This document shows positions 42,716 through 50,880 of a stretch of 64,000 nucleotides of DNA, one piece after another. The stretch's first letter is position 1; each line of letters begins with the position of its first letter. The position numbers and the translations under genes are program-made. This stretch comes from Candidatus Leptovillus gracilis (lineage in GTDB: Bacteria; Chloroflexota; Anaerolineae; Promineifilales; Promineifilaceae). Below the pieces are notes generated by a model that saw only the letters and a program-made list of their open reading frames with translations, was not told the origin of the DNA and did not search any database. The DNA is taken from positions 186,001 to 250,000 of the forward strand of contig JADJXA010000007.1 in assembly GCA_016716065.1 (NCBI GenBank), written 5' to 3'.

Positions 42716-43417
42716 ATGCTTGCCCATTTGTCTAACCTGAACAGCGCCAGCGATGAAAAAGTAAACGGCCGTTTCCCCCTCATCCTCAAACTATCCAGCG
42801 CCGCCATCGGGGCGGGTCTGTTGTTCTGGCTCCGCCAACCTATCAGTGATGTTCTGCGCATCGTCAGCAACCGGCAAGCGGTAATCGCTTACCTGGACCA
42901 ATTCGGCGCATTGGCCCCGCTGCTGTTGGGCCTCGTCCTGGTGTTGCAGGTGATTGTGGCCACCATCCCCGGCCACGCCCTGATGATTGGCGGCGGGTAT
43001 GTCTTTGGCTTTGTCCCCGGATTCTGGATCAATCTGGCGGCGACGGTGTTGGGCAGCCAGGTTGCTTTTTGGCTGGCGCGGACGGCCGGACGGCCGTTAG
43101 TGGAAAAGCTGGCCCCGGTAAGTTCGCTGAACAAATGGTACGCCATTTCCGCTCAAAAAGGGCTGCTCTTCTTCCTGTTCGCCTTCATGCTGCCCATCTT
43201 CCCCGCCGACGTGATGAATTACGTCCCCGGACTCAGCGCCCTTTCCCCTCGGCGCTTCTTCGTCGCCAACCTGTTTGGCCGCTTGCCCGGTGTGATTGTG
43301 GTGACGGCCGTTGGCGCTTGTGGCTTTCAATTTTCACCGGTTGTCTGGGTCGGCATTGCTGTCTCCAGCATGAGCATGTTCACCCTTTGGCGGCTTGTAT
43401 TTGCCCGGAAAAGCTGA
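42716..43417 (+). CDS. TVP38/TMEM64 family membrane protein (second copy)
   Basis: 233 residues from the ATG at 42716 (GGAGAG site). It is very similar to the preceding gene, with stretches of near-identical DNA (for example at 42776-42837 against 41871-41937, and 43022-43060 against 42118-42157). The same IPGHALMIGGGY and MLPIFPADVMNYVPGLS motifs are present. A tandem duplication, possibly kept alike in patches by gene conversion. It is followed 29 bp later by a phospholipase D-like gene, suggesting a shared role in membrane lipid handling. Confidence 0.87.
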   Translation: MLAHLSNLNSASDEKVNGRFPLILKLSSAAIGAGLLFWLRQPISDVLRIVSNRQAVIAYLDQFGALAPLLLGLVLVLQVIVATIPGHALMIGGGYVFGFVPGFWINLAATVLGSQVAFWLARTAGRPLVEKLAPVSSLNKWYAISAQKGLLFFLFAFMLPIFPADVMNYVPGLSALSPRRFFVANLFGRLPGVIVVTAVGACGFQFSPVVWVGIAVSSMSMFTLWRLVFARKS

Positions 43418-43446
43418 ACCTTTTGCGGGACTATGGGGAGGTTGTC

Positions 43447-44466
43447 ATGACTCAGACCAAATTATTCAACGACGTTCAGACGTTTTATGCAGATTTACAT
43501 ACCGCGTTACTGACCGCCCAACGGCACATCCACATGGCCTACTACGCCTTCGACGATGGACAAATTGCCCGCAGCGTCGGCCACATTCTGGCCCAGAAGG
43601 CCGCCAGCGGCGTGGCCGTTCACCTGATGGTAGATGAAGCAGGGCTTTATCTGGACAACTGGCAGCATGGCCATCGCAATCGCCACCTGCTGGCCCACCT
43701 CAAAGCGTCCGGCGTCCAGGTGGATTTGTTCCGGCCGCGAGGCGGGCGCATCGGCCAGTTTAACCGGCTGCATTGCAAATTTTGCGCCATAGACGGCCGT
43801 ACCGCCTTCATCGGCGGCTCCAACATCGGCGACCATTACCTGGGCTGGCGGGATACCAATCTACGTCTGGATGGCCCGTTGGGCGACGGCTTTGTGCGCT
43901 TGTATGACAGTTTACGCACGTTTAGCGGCAACGGCCGTGCCCCCCAATGTCCCACCGAATTAACCATCGCCGGTATACCGCTGCTGCTCACCGTGCCCGG
44001 CCACCGGCAAGACATCCGGCGCGCTCTGCTAGACCTGATTCTGTCGGCGAAAACGGCCGTTACCCTGCGCAGTTGGTACTTTCTGCCCGATGCCGAAATC
44101 ATGAACGCGCTGCGCTCCCAGGCCGAAAATGGGGTGCGCGTCACCGTTCTCTTTTCCCACCACACCCGCGTGCCGCTCATTGACCTGGCGAATCGCCATC
44201 TGTGCCGCCAGTTGGCGCAGTCCGGCGTGCGCATTTACCGGTATACCGGCCGTTTCATGCACGCCAAAGAAGCGTGGAACGACCAGGGCGACATACTCAT
44301 CGGTTCCGCCAACGTAGACCGCTGGGCGCTGCGCACCAATTTTGAGTGCTGCCTGCGCCTCAAAACCTCCAATCTGGCCCATCAACTTACCGCCGAACTC
44401 CTCGCCGATGCCCGGCATTGTTACAGGCCAGAGGCAAACCCGGAAGCCCGGCCCATTTTTGTCTAA
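43447..44466 (+). CDS. Phospholipase D-like / cardiolipin synthase
   Basis: 339 residues. Two HKD motifs: His109-Lys111-Asp116 in RLHCKFCAIDGRTAFIGGSN and His272-Lys274-Asp279 in RFMHAKEAWNDQGDILIGSAN. The second GSANVDRWALRTNFECCL stretch is typical of cardiolipin synthases of the ClsA/B type, though N-terminal membrane helices are missing. The open frame extends upstream to 43069 but that part only mirrors the TVP38 gene. It probably condenses or exchanges phosphatidyl groups on phospholipids; grouping with TVP38 genes supports lipid metabolism. Confidence 0.88.
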   Translation: MTQTKLFNDVQTFYADLHTALLTAQRHIHMAYYAFDDGQIARSVGHILAQKAASGVAVHLMVDEAGLYLDNWQHGHRNRHLLAHLKASGVQVDLFRPRGGRIGQFNRLHCKFCAIDGRTAFIGGSNIGDHYLGWRDTNLRLDGPLGDGFVRLYDSLRTFSGNGRAPQCPTELTIAGIPLLLTVPGHRQDIRRALLDLILSAKTAVTLRSWYFLPDAEIMNALRSQAENGVRVTVLFSHHTRVPLIDLANRHLCRQLAQSGVRIYRYTGRFMHAKEAWNDQGDILIGSANVDRWALRTNFECCLRLKTSNLAHQLTAELLADARHCYRPEANPEARPIFV

Positions 44467-44499
44467 TGAAGAGAGAGTTACTTACCAAAGGGGGACAAA

Positions 44500-45723
44500 A
44501 TGAAAATTTTGCAAATTTGCCAATCGTATCCACCCATGATCAGCGGTGCGGCACTGGCCGCCGCCCGGCTGGCCGAAGGTCTGGCCCAAGAAGGGCATGA
44601 GGTCTTAGTCATCGCCGCCAGCGACCGGCGCGATGGGTACAGCACACAGAACGGCCGTCTACGCATCGAGCGCCTGCCTTCCCATCACAATCCGATGCGC
44701 GTCGGTCAGCGCATCCTGCTGTGGCCTAACGGCCGTATCCACCAGATAGCCGCCGCCTTCAACCCCGACATCATCCACCTGCACGAACCACTGACGCTGG
44801 GCATGTGCGCGGCAAAGATCGGGCGGCGGCTCAACATCCCCACGGTGTTAACACTGCACCAACTGCCCTGGTTTGTCACCAAATACACCGCGACGTTTTG
44901 GGGCAATCCTTTTAACTTTGAGAAAATGTTGTGGCAGTACGGCCGTTGGTTCCTGAGCCAATGCACTGCCGTCATCGCGCCGGCCAGACCGGTAGCCGAC
45001 GTGATCCGCCAACGCACCGGGCGCATAGCCCACATCATCCCCAATGGCGCCGATCTGCAACATTTCCAGGCCGCGCCGCGCACAGCCCATGAAGCCGACC
45101 GGCTGCGCCGCCATTATGGCTTGTCGCCCGACAAGCCGGTCATCCTTTACGTGGGCCGTTTGGACGCCGATAAAGATGTTGACTGCGTAGTTCAGGCAGC
45201 GGCGCGGGTGATGAAGCACCTGGACGCCGAACTGCTCCTCGTTGGCGATGGCTGCCGTCGCCCGGCCCTGACCCGCCAGTGCGAAGCGTTGGGCATCGCC
45301 TCGCGCAGCCATTTCACCGGCTTCGTCTCCCCGGATGGGGATTTGCCCGGCCTCTACCGGTTAGCCAACGTCTTTGTCATCGCTTCAGACATCGAGACTT
45401 TCGGCATTGTGATTCTGGAAGCGATGGCCTCCGCGCTGCCGGTGGTGGCCGTGCGGGCCACTAGCATCCCAGAACTTGTAAGCGACCGGTGCAGCGGCTT
45501 CCTGGTCGCGCCAAAGGATGTGGACGCCCTGGCGAAAAAGATCACGTGGCTGCTGCAAAACCCGATCCAGGCCAGGAAAATGGGCCAGGCAGGACGGGAA
45601 ATCAGCCAACAATTTGGCCACGACGCCGTGATTCAGCGCCACTTGCAACTTTACCAATCTGTCTGCCTGCAACGGCGCGCTCTTTTTCGTGGAGTATCTC
45701 CAATCAAGTATCGCCTAGAATGA
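44500..45723 (+). CDS. Glycosyltransferase family 4
   Basis: 407 residues. GT-B fold: N-terminal Rossmann with GAALAAARLAEGLAQEGHEV and HLHEPLTLGMCA, then C-terminal domain with VILYVGRLDADKDVDCVV, LVGDGCRRPAL and the EX7E motif ASDIETFGIVILEAMASALPV. Similar enzymes add hexoses to diacylglycerol or phosphatidylinositol. It follows the cardiolipin-synthase-like gene by 33 bp, so a glycolipid product is plausible. Its last 20 bp overlap the end of the convergent pgeF. Confidence 0.88.
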   Translation: MKILQICQSYPPMISGAALAAARLAEGLAQEGHEVLVIAASDRRDGYSTQNGRLRIERLPSHHNPMRVGQRILLWPNGRIHQIAAAFNPDIIHLHEPLTLGMCAAKIGRRLNIPTVLTLHQLPWFVTKYTATFWGNPFNFEKMLWQYGRWFLSQCTAVIAPARPVADVIRQRTGRIAHIIPNGADLQHFQAAPRTAHEADRLRRHYGLSPDKPVILYVGRLDADKDVDCVVQAAARVMKHLDAELLLVGDGCRRPALTRQCEALGIASRSHFTGFVSPDGDLPGLYRLANVFVIASDIETFGIVILEAMASALPVVAVRATSIPELVSDRCSGFLVAPKDVDALAKKITWLLQNPIQARKMGQAGREISQQFGHDAVIQRHLQLYQSVCLQRRALFRGVSPIKYRLE

Positions 45724-46499
45724 AGACGCTGCCGAAACGGCCGGTCTTGCCCTGCTCCGCCCGGTGCGAAAAGAACAGGTCGGTGCGGCAGGCGGTGCAA
45801 AGGCCGGATAGTTCGATGTGACGCACGCCGGCGCGTTGCAGGTTGCGGCGGTTGGCTTCGGGCAGGTTGAAGTGGGGATTGGGGGTTGGGGGTTGGGGGT
45901 TGGGAAGGAGGAGCGTTTCCGGATCGGGGAAGGCGGCGTGTACGGCCGTTACCACCACCTCTCCCACCTCATAACAGCATGGCCCAATGCACGGTCCAAC
46001 CCCGGCGATTAACTCCGCCGGGCGGCTGCCAAATTCGCGCTGCATAGCCGCCACCATCGCGCCGGGCAAATCCTTCACCGTGCCCTGCCAGCCCGCGTGT
46101 CCCAGGCCAATGGCGTGGTTGACCGGGTCATAGAGCAGAATGGGCGTGCAGTCGGCGAAGTTCATCGTCAGGGCGCAGCCGGGTTCGTTGGTGAGGATGG
46201 CATCTACTTCGGGCCGCCAGGTTCCGTTGTCGGCCTGGGTCACGCGGGCCACGTCACGGCCGTGTACCAGATGGGCATGGACAACAGTGTGGGTGTCACG
46301 GCCGTACACGCCATACGCCCGCCGCCGGTTGGCAGACGCGCTCCTTCTCGTCCGGCACAGATACGCTGAGGTTGAGCGAGGCAAACGGGGCCGGGCTGAC
46401 ACCGCCCTGGCGGGTGAAGATGGCGTGTTGGACACGGCCGTTGTCCGGTAAACTCGCAAAACGAAATAGCGGTATCTCATTAGAAGCGTCAAAAATCAT
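45704..46499 (-). CDS. pgeF: PgeF/YfiH (laccase-domain) protein, frameshifted near the N terminus
   Basis: The N-terminal 57 residues (FTRQGGVSPAPFASLNLSVS, from the ATG at 46499) are in one frame, and from ANRRRAYGVYGRD onward the homology runs in another; the break is near 46331-46338. Missing two bases or gaining one would explain it. The rest has the family's zinc residues: HAHLVHG, MNFADCTPILLYD and GLGHAGWQGTV, ending with LCTACRTDLFFSHRAE. The family acts as purine nucleoside phosphorylase and scavenges peptidoglycan-editing errors. A heptamer array (45873-45907) is inserted within the frame, encoding PNPQPPTPNP. Confidence 0.8.
45873..45907. repeat. In-frame heptamer array inside pgeF
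   Basis: Five tggggg(a/t)-type 7-bp units (one tggggat, three tgggggt, one degenerate). 35 bp in all, of which three identical units make 21 bp and keep the frame. They encode a Pro/Asn-rich loop between FPDPETLLL and HFNLPEANRR. Confidence 0.7.
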
Positions 46500-46615
46500 A
46501 ACAGTTCTCGCGGTGCATATTGTGCGGCAACTATACGTGATACGCAGCGGGAATACCAGATCGCCTGGATGCGTGAGGATGGTTGCGGGAAACGGCCGTT
46601 TCTAACTGAGATCCG

Positions 46616-46644
46616 TTGACAAAAGGCAGACACAGATTTATATT
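46616..46644 (+). promoter_or_regulatory. Consensus sigma-70 promoter of the toxin-antitoxin pair
   Basis: TTGACA (46616-46621), 17-nt spacer, TATATT (46639-46644). The predicted start of transcription, 7 nt after the -10, falls on the A of the toxin ATG (46651), implying a leaderless mRNA. Confidence 0.75.
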
Positions 46645-46650
46645 GAGGCC

Positions 46651-46932
46651 ATGAAGTATCTGAGTTGGCGTTCCGACAAAAACGAGTTGCTGAAACAAAC
46701 ACGCGGAATTTCTTTTGAAGAGATCGCGTATTTGATCGAATCGGGCAGGCTGTTGGGAATCGAAGAAAACCCAACTCACCCAAATCAGAAGCTATTCGTG
46801 ATCGAAGTGGAAAACTACGCAGTGATTGTACCTTTTGTGGAAACGGAGACAGACATCTTTCTCAAAACAGCTTTTCCCAGCCGTAAGTACACAAAACGGT
46901 ATGGCTTAAAGGGGCACGATGAACAAGTTTAA
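46651..46932 (+). CDS. BrnT/DUF4258-like toxin
   Basis: 93 residues: KYLSWRSDKNELLKQTRGISFEEIAYLIESG, then NPTHPNQKLFVIEVENYAVIVPFVE and FLKTAFPSRKYTKRY (key parts WRSDKNELLKQTRGISFEEI and FLKTAFPSRKYTKRY). This matches BrnT-like RNase toxins of the RelE fold group in outline. A small basic protein (C-terminal basic residues) that overlaps the next gene by 14 bp, as in type II modules. Toxicity is inferred, not shown. Confidence 0.7.
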   Translation: MKYLSWRSDKNELLKQTRGISFEEIAYLIESGRLLGIEENPTHPNQKLFVIEVENYAVIVPFVETETDIFLKTAFPSRKYTKRYGLKGHDEQV

Positions 46933-47215
46933 TGCCGAGTCATTTAATCCACTGGATGAAGAAGAACAGGCGTTAATGGCTTCGCTTGAGAGCGAAGCAT
47001 GGCAAACAGTCGCCAATCTCGTACAAGAGAAGGAAAAGGCTGTCGCCGCGGCTCGCCGTACCATCAGAAAAGACAAGCGCATTAATTTGCGCCTGACACA
47101 GAAGGATTATTATGAAATCCAAATCAGGGCAATAGAAGAAGGCGTTCCCTATCAGACGCTTATCGCCAGCATTGTCCACAAGTATTTGAATGGGACATTA
47201 ACCGTGCAAGAGTGA
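46919..47215 (+). CDS. CopG/BrnA-like antitoxin
   Basis: 98 residues. The acidic N terminus FNPLDEEEQALMASLES, a basic stretch ARRTIRKDKRINLRLTQKDYYEIQ and the C-terminal EEGVPYQTLIASIVHKYLNG form the ribbon-helix-helix pattern of CopG-type antitoxins. Overlap with the toxin gene (toxin first) suits translational coupling and autorepression of the promoter at 46616. Confidence 0.75.
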   Translation: MNKFNAESFNPLDEEEQALMASLESEAWQTVANLVQEKEKAVAAARRTIRKDKRINLRLTQKDYYEIQIRAIEEGVPYQTLIASIVHKYLNGTLTVQE

Positions 47216-47266
47216 AATGGCTGGAATGGCATCGCTCACCCACCTGCCTCACGTCCTGTTCCATGT

Positions 47267-47272
47267 TATAAT
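47267..47272 (+). promoter_or_regulatory. Extended -10 of the ftsK promoter
   Basis: TGTTATAAT: TATAAT at 47267-47272 with a TGn extension, 20 bp before the ATG. -35 weak. Confidence 0.5.
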
Positions 47273-47292
47273 GCCATAGGAACATTTGAGCT

Positions 47293-50052
47293 ATGGCAAA
47301 TAAGAAGACAACTTCTACCAATTCTTCCAGTAAAAGCACCGCCAACGCCAAAACAACGCGCGGTGGAACTGGTGCGCGCAGCAGCAAACCGGCTTCCAGC
47401 GCGCGTAAACCGGCAGCCAATCCACGTAAACCGGCGGCGCGCAGCAAAAAACCAGCCTTCAACCTGAATCTACCCCAGAAGGCGATCCTGACGGGTATTG
47501 TGGTGGTGTTTATCACGGCCGTTCTCGTCCTCAGCCTGCTTTCGCCTAACCAGGGGCAGCTAACGGCGGCATTGTCCGGCCTGCTGGGGCGCGCTTTTGG
47601 CTGGGGCGGCGCATTGGTCCCCCTGATCACCGGGGCGTTGGGCATGTATCTGGTGCTGTGGGGCATGGAGCAGCCACCGCGCATTGCCACCTACCGGGTG
47701 GCGGGTTTTGGCGTGCTGTTCCTCACCTTCGCTGCCTTTGCTTCCCTGGCCCAACTGCTGATGAACAATGGCTTTAACGATTTTTGGCAGGTCGCCCAGG
47801 CGCAAACCGGCGGTGGCTACCTGGGTGGCATCATCGGCTATGGCCTGACAGAACTTGCCGGTACGCCGGGGGCGATCCTTATCCTGGTGGCGGCGGGCGT
47901 GATTGGCGCGGTTTTGTTGTTCGGCCTTTCGCGCCATGACCTGGTTAATCTGTGGCGCATGTTGCCCGGTTTATGGCCGCAGCCAGACGAGACAGAAGAT
48001 GAAACGGCCGTTCGCCCCGACATCCCCATCAACACCGGCCAAAAACAGGGCCAGACCCTCAGCCGCGCCGCCGCGCCACCACGCCAACTGCCTTTGCCAG
48101 ACCTGCCGCCGACAACGGCCGTAACCACCCCCAAACGTGACCCCGTCCCCATCCGGCAGCCGCAGCGCCCCGCGCCACAAACGGCGTCCCCGGCCAAACC
48201 GGCCGCCGCGCCGGCCAACGTCGGGTCGGCCGTTCCCTTTGTCGGCGACATGGCCGCCGCGGGCGCCGGCCATTGGACGCTGCCGATCCTGGCCGACATG
48301 TTGGAGCCGGGCAGCGACCAGGACCTGAGCAACGCGGCTATCCGTGAAAACGTGGAAATCATCGAACACACCCTGGAGAGTTTTGGCGCGCCGGCCACTG
48401 TCGTGGAAATCAATCGCGGCCCGACCATCACCCAATTTGGCGTGGAGCCGAACTATCTGGAGATGCGCGGCGGCAAGCGCACCAAAGTCAAAGTCGGCAA
48501 AATCGCCGGGTTGGCCGATGACCTGGCCCTGGCGCTGCAAGCGCGATCCATTCGCATTCAGGCCCCGGTTCCCGGCAAGGGGTACGTGGGCATCGAAGTG
48601 CCCAACACTGCCAAAGCGCTGGTTTCCCTGCGCGACGTGATGGAATCGGAAAATTTTGGCAAAATTGCCCGAAAATCGCCGCTGGCGGTGGGGTTGGGGC
48701 AAGATGTGGCCGGGCAGCCCATCGCCGCCGACCTGGCCGCCATGCCCCATCTGCTTATCGCCGGGACCACCGGCTCCGGCAAGTCTGTGTGCGTCAACAG
48801 CATCATCGCCAACCTGCTGCTGCTGAACACGCCGGACGATCTGAAGCTGGTGATGGTGGACCCCAAGCGGGTGGAATTGACCGGCTACAACGGCGTGCCG
48901 CACCTGGCCGCGCCGGTGGTGGTGGAGATGGACCGGGTGATCGGCACGCTGCAATGGGCCATGCGCGAGATGGACAATCGCTACAAGATGTTTGCCGACG
49001 TGGGTGCGCGCAACATTGTGGATTTCAACAAGAAGATTCGCAAAAACAAAGATAGCAAAAAGCTGCCCTACATTGTCATCATCATTGATGAGCTGGCCGA
49101 TTTGATGATGCTCTCGCCGGAAGATACGGAGCGGGGCATTACGCGGTTGGCGCAGATGGCCCGCGCCACCGGCATTCATATGATTATCGCCACGCAACGG
49201 CCGTCGGTAGATGTCGTCACGGGCATCATCAAAGCCAACTTCCCGGCGCGTATCGCCTTTGCCGTCGCTTCCAGCACCGACAGCCGGGTGATTTTGGACA
49301 CGACCGGCGCGGAACGGCTGTTGGGCCAGGGGGATATGCTCTTCCAAAGCCCAGACGCGGCCGCCCCGGCTCGGCTGCAAGGCTGTTTTGTTAGCGATAA
49401 AGAATTGGGCGGCATCATTGCGTATTGGCAGCGGGCGCGCCGCTTTAGCACTATCACGGCCGAGGAAGCGGCTATTCCGCGCGCGGTTGTCATTCCTGCG
49501 TCGCCAACGGTCGCACCGCCAACGGTCGCACCGCCAACGGCCGCACCGCCAACGGCCGCACCGCCAACGGCCGCGCCGCCAACGGCCGCACCGCCAACGG
49601 CAACGCCGCCAACGGCCGTTCGTTCTTCAGCCCCATCGCCAGCCCACACACCGCTGGCTGTCGCCCCGACGCCGATTGTGGCGGGGAACGCCGCGACGGG
49701 GAACGCCCCGCCGAAAACCGCGCCGCGGCCGCAAGACACTCAACCCCGCCCGGCCCGGTCGGCGCCGGCAAAGGTGGAAGAACCGCAGCGGCCGTTGTGG
49801 GAAGAACTTCAGGCCATCGAAGAAGAGAACAAATTCAAACAGCAGTATGAAGATGAACTGATGGCCGAGGCCATCGAGATGGTGCGTCAGTTGAACAAAG
49901 CCTCTACTTCGCTGTTGCAGCGCCGGTTCCGCATTGGCTATACCCGCGCTGCCCGCCTGATTGACGCCATGGAAGAGTTAGGCGTCATCGGCCCGCCCAC
50001 CGGCAACAGCAAAGCGCGGGAAGTGCAGCCGCGAGAAAGCGGGGAGGCGTAA
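47293..50052 (+). CDS. ftsK: DNA translocase FtsK/SpoIIIE
   Basis: 919 residues. A Lys/Ser/Ala/Pro-rich N terminus (1-55), four membrane helices (about 57-80, 95-125, 135-160, 180-215), a Pro-rich linker, the RecA motor with Walker A IAGTTGSGKSVCVNS (about 490) and Walker B YIVIIIDELADLMM. Then comes a stretch of eight PPTAA-like repeats (about 735-775, DNA 49503-49620, with several ACGGCCG cores) and a winged-helix gamma domain (STSLLQRRFRIGYTRAARLI). All FtsK parts are present. It pumps DNA to resolve chromosome dimers at the septum. The repeat insert sits where a gamma-linker is normal, but it is longer here. Confidence 0.93.
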   Translation: MANKKTTSTNSSSKSTANAKTTRGGTGARSSKPASSARKPAANPRKPAARSKKPAFNLNLPQKAILTGIVVVFITAVLVLSLLSPNQGQLTAALSGLLGRAFGWGGALVPLITGALGMYLVLWGMEQPPRIATYRVAGFGVLFLTFAAFASLAQLLMNNGFNDFWQVAQAQTGGGYLGGIIGYGLTELAGTPGAILILVAAGVIGAVLLFGLSRHDLVNLWRMLPGLWPQPDETEDETAVRPDIPINTGQKQGQTLSRAAAPPRQLPLPDLPPTTAVTTPKRDPVPIRQPQRPAPQTASPAKPAAAPANVGSAVPFVGDMAAAGAGHWTLPILADMLEPGSDQDLSNAAIRENVEIIEHTLESFGAPATVVEINRGPTITQFGVEPNYLEMRGGKRTKVKVGKIAGLADDLALALQARSIRIQAPVPGKGYVGIEVPNTAKALVSLRDVMESENFGKIARKSPLAVGLGQDVAGQPIAADLAAMPHLLIAGTTGSGKSVCVNSIIANLLLLNTPDDLKLVMVDPKRVELTGYNGVPHLAAPVVVEMDRVIGTLQWAMREMDNRYKMFADVGARNIVDFNKKIRKNKDSKKLPYIVIIIDELADLMMLSPEDTERGITRLAQMARATGIHMIIATQRPSVDVVTGIIKANFPARIAFAVASSTDSRVILDTTGAERLLGQGDMLFQSPDAAAPARLQGCFVSDKELGGIIAYWQRARRFSTITAEEAAIPRAVVIPASPTVAPPTVAPPTAAPPTAAPPTAAPPTAAPPTATPPTAVRSSAPSPAHTPLAVAPTPIVAGNAATGNAPPKTAPRPQDTQPRPARSAPAKVEEPQRPLWEELQAIEEENKFKQQYEDELMAEAIEMVRQLNKASTSLLQRRFRIGYTRAARLIDAMEELGVIGPPTGNSKAREVQPRESGEA
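49503..49620 (+). repeat. 15-bp tandem repeat in ftsK
   Basis: About eight units of ccaacggccgcaccg with minor variants, encoding PPTAA. The repeats consist largely of the CGGCCG core and may have grown from it. Confidence 0.8.
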
Positions 50053-50112
50053 GCCGTGTTCCGTAAGCCGTAAACGGAACACGGCTTACGGAACACGGAA
50101 CACGGAACACGA
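50051..50112. repeat. Heptanucleotide repeat between ftsK and ubiE
   Basis: ttccgta/agccgta units followed by five cggaaca-type units (one is cggctta). The two orientations are complementary, so the transcript could fold. Confidence 0.8.
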
Positions 50113-50116
50113 ACCA

Positions 50117-50842
50117 ATGGCCCATCTACAAGGACAAGAACGCGCCGACTACGTGCAAGATATGTTCGCCCGTATCGCCGGCCGCTACGACGCCATGAAC
50201 CGGCTGATGACGGCCGGACAGGATGTAAAATGGCGCAAATACGTCATTCAGCAGGCGCGGCTGCCGGAAAACGGCCGTCTCCTGGACATTGCCACCGGAA
50301 CCGGCGATATTGCGTTGGAGGGATTAAAGCAGTGGCCGGGCATTACGGCCGTTGGCGGCGATTTCACCATCGAAATGATGCAGGCGGGTAAACGTATCCC
50401 GGCGCGGCAGGCCATTCTCTGGACCACTGCCGACACTTTGGCGCTGCCCTTCCCCGACGCCACATTCGATGCCGTCACCTCTGGCTTCCTGATGCGTAAC
50501 GTCATAGACGTGCCTGGCGCTTTTCGCGAACAGATGCGCGTCACCAAGCCGGGCGGGCGCGTGGTGGTGCTGGAATCCAGCCCACCCAAAGACAATTTGC
50601 TCAAGCCGTTCATTCGCATCCACCTGAACTACATCATCCCTACCCTGGGTCGCCTCATCTCCGGCAATGCTGACGCGTACCGCTATCTGCCAGACAGCAC
50701 GCAAGCCTTCAAAGGGCCGGATGAACTGGCGGCGGTCATGGACCAGATCGGCTTTGCCGAAGTGGGCTACAAAATGTTTATGTTTGGCACGGTTGCCGTT
50801 CATGTTGGCACAAAGCTACCGCCGCCGCCCGACTCCTTATGA
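50117..50842 (+). CDS. ubiE: Demethylmenaquinone methyltransferase
   Basis: 241 residues with the UbiE/MenG signature YDAMNRLMTAGQDVKWRK, SAM-binding motif LLDIATGTGDIAL, TADTLALPFPDATFDAVTSGFLMRNV and VLESSPPKDNLLKPFIR. It methylates demethylmenaquinone in quinone synthesis, or acts on 2-polyprenyl-6-methoxybenzoquinol in other lineages; in this likely menaquinone-using group the first is expected. Follows ftsK by 64 bp, of which most is the heptamer array. Confidence 0.9.
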   Translation: MAHLQGQERADYVQDMFARIAGRYDAMNRLMTAGQDVKWRKYVIQQARLPENGRLLDIATGTGDIALEGLKQWPGITAVGGDFTIEMMQAGKRIPARQAILWTTADTLALPFPDATFDAVTSGFLMRNVIDVPGAFREQMRVTKPGGRVVVLESSPPKDNLLKPFIRIHLNYIIPTLGRLISGNADAYRYLPDSTQAFKGPDELAAVMDQIGFAEVGYKMFMFGTVAVHVGTKLPPPPDSL

Positions 50843-50873
50843 TCGGTTAAGCAAGCTGGAGTTAAATTGGCGC

Positions 50874-50879
50874 TATACT
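50874..50879 (+). promoter_or_regulatory. -10 element of the selenoprotein candidate
   Basis: TATACT at 50874-50879, immediately before ATG codons at 50881 and 50887. Transcription would begin at or near 50886, so the mRNA could start at the second ATG and be leaderless. No clear -35. Confidence 0.4.
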
Positions 50880-50880
50880 C

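Noticed and set aside
43069..43446. N-terminal extension of the phospholipase D-like protein
   Set aside because: This stretch is the TVP38 gene read in another frame; the enzyme starts at the ATG at 43447.
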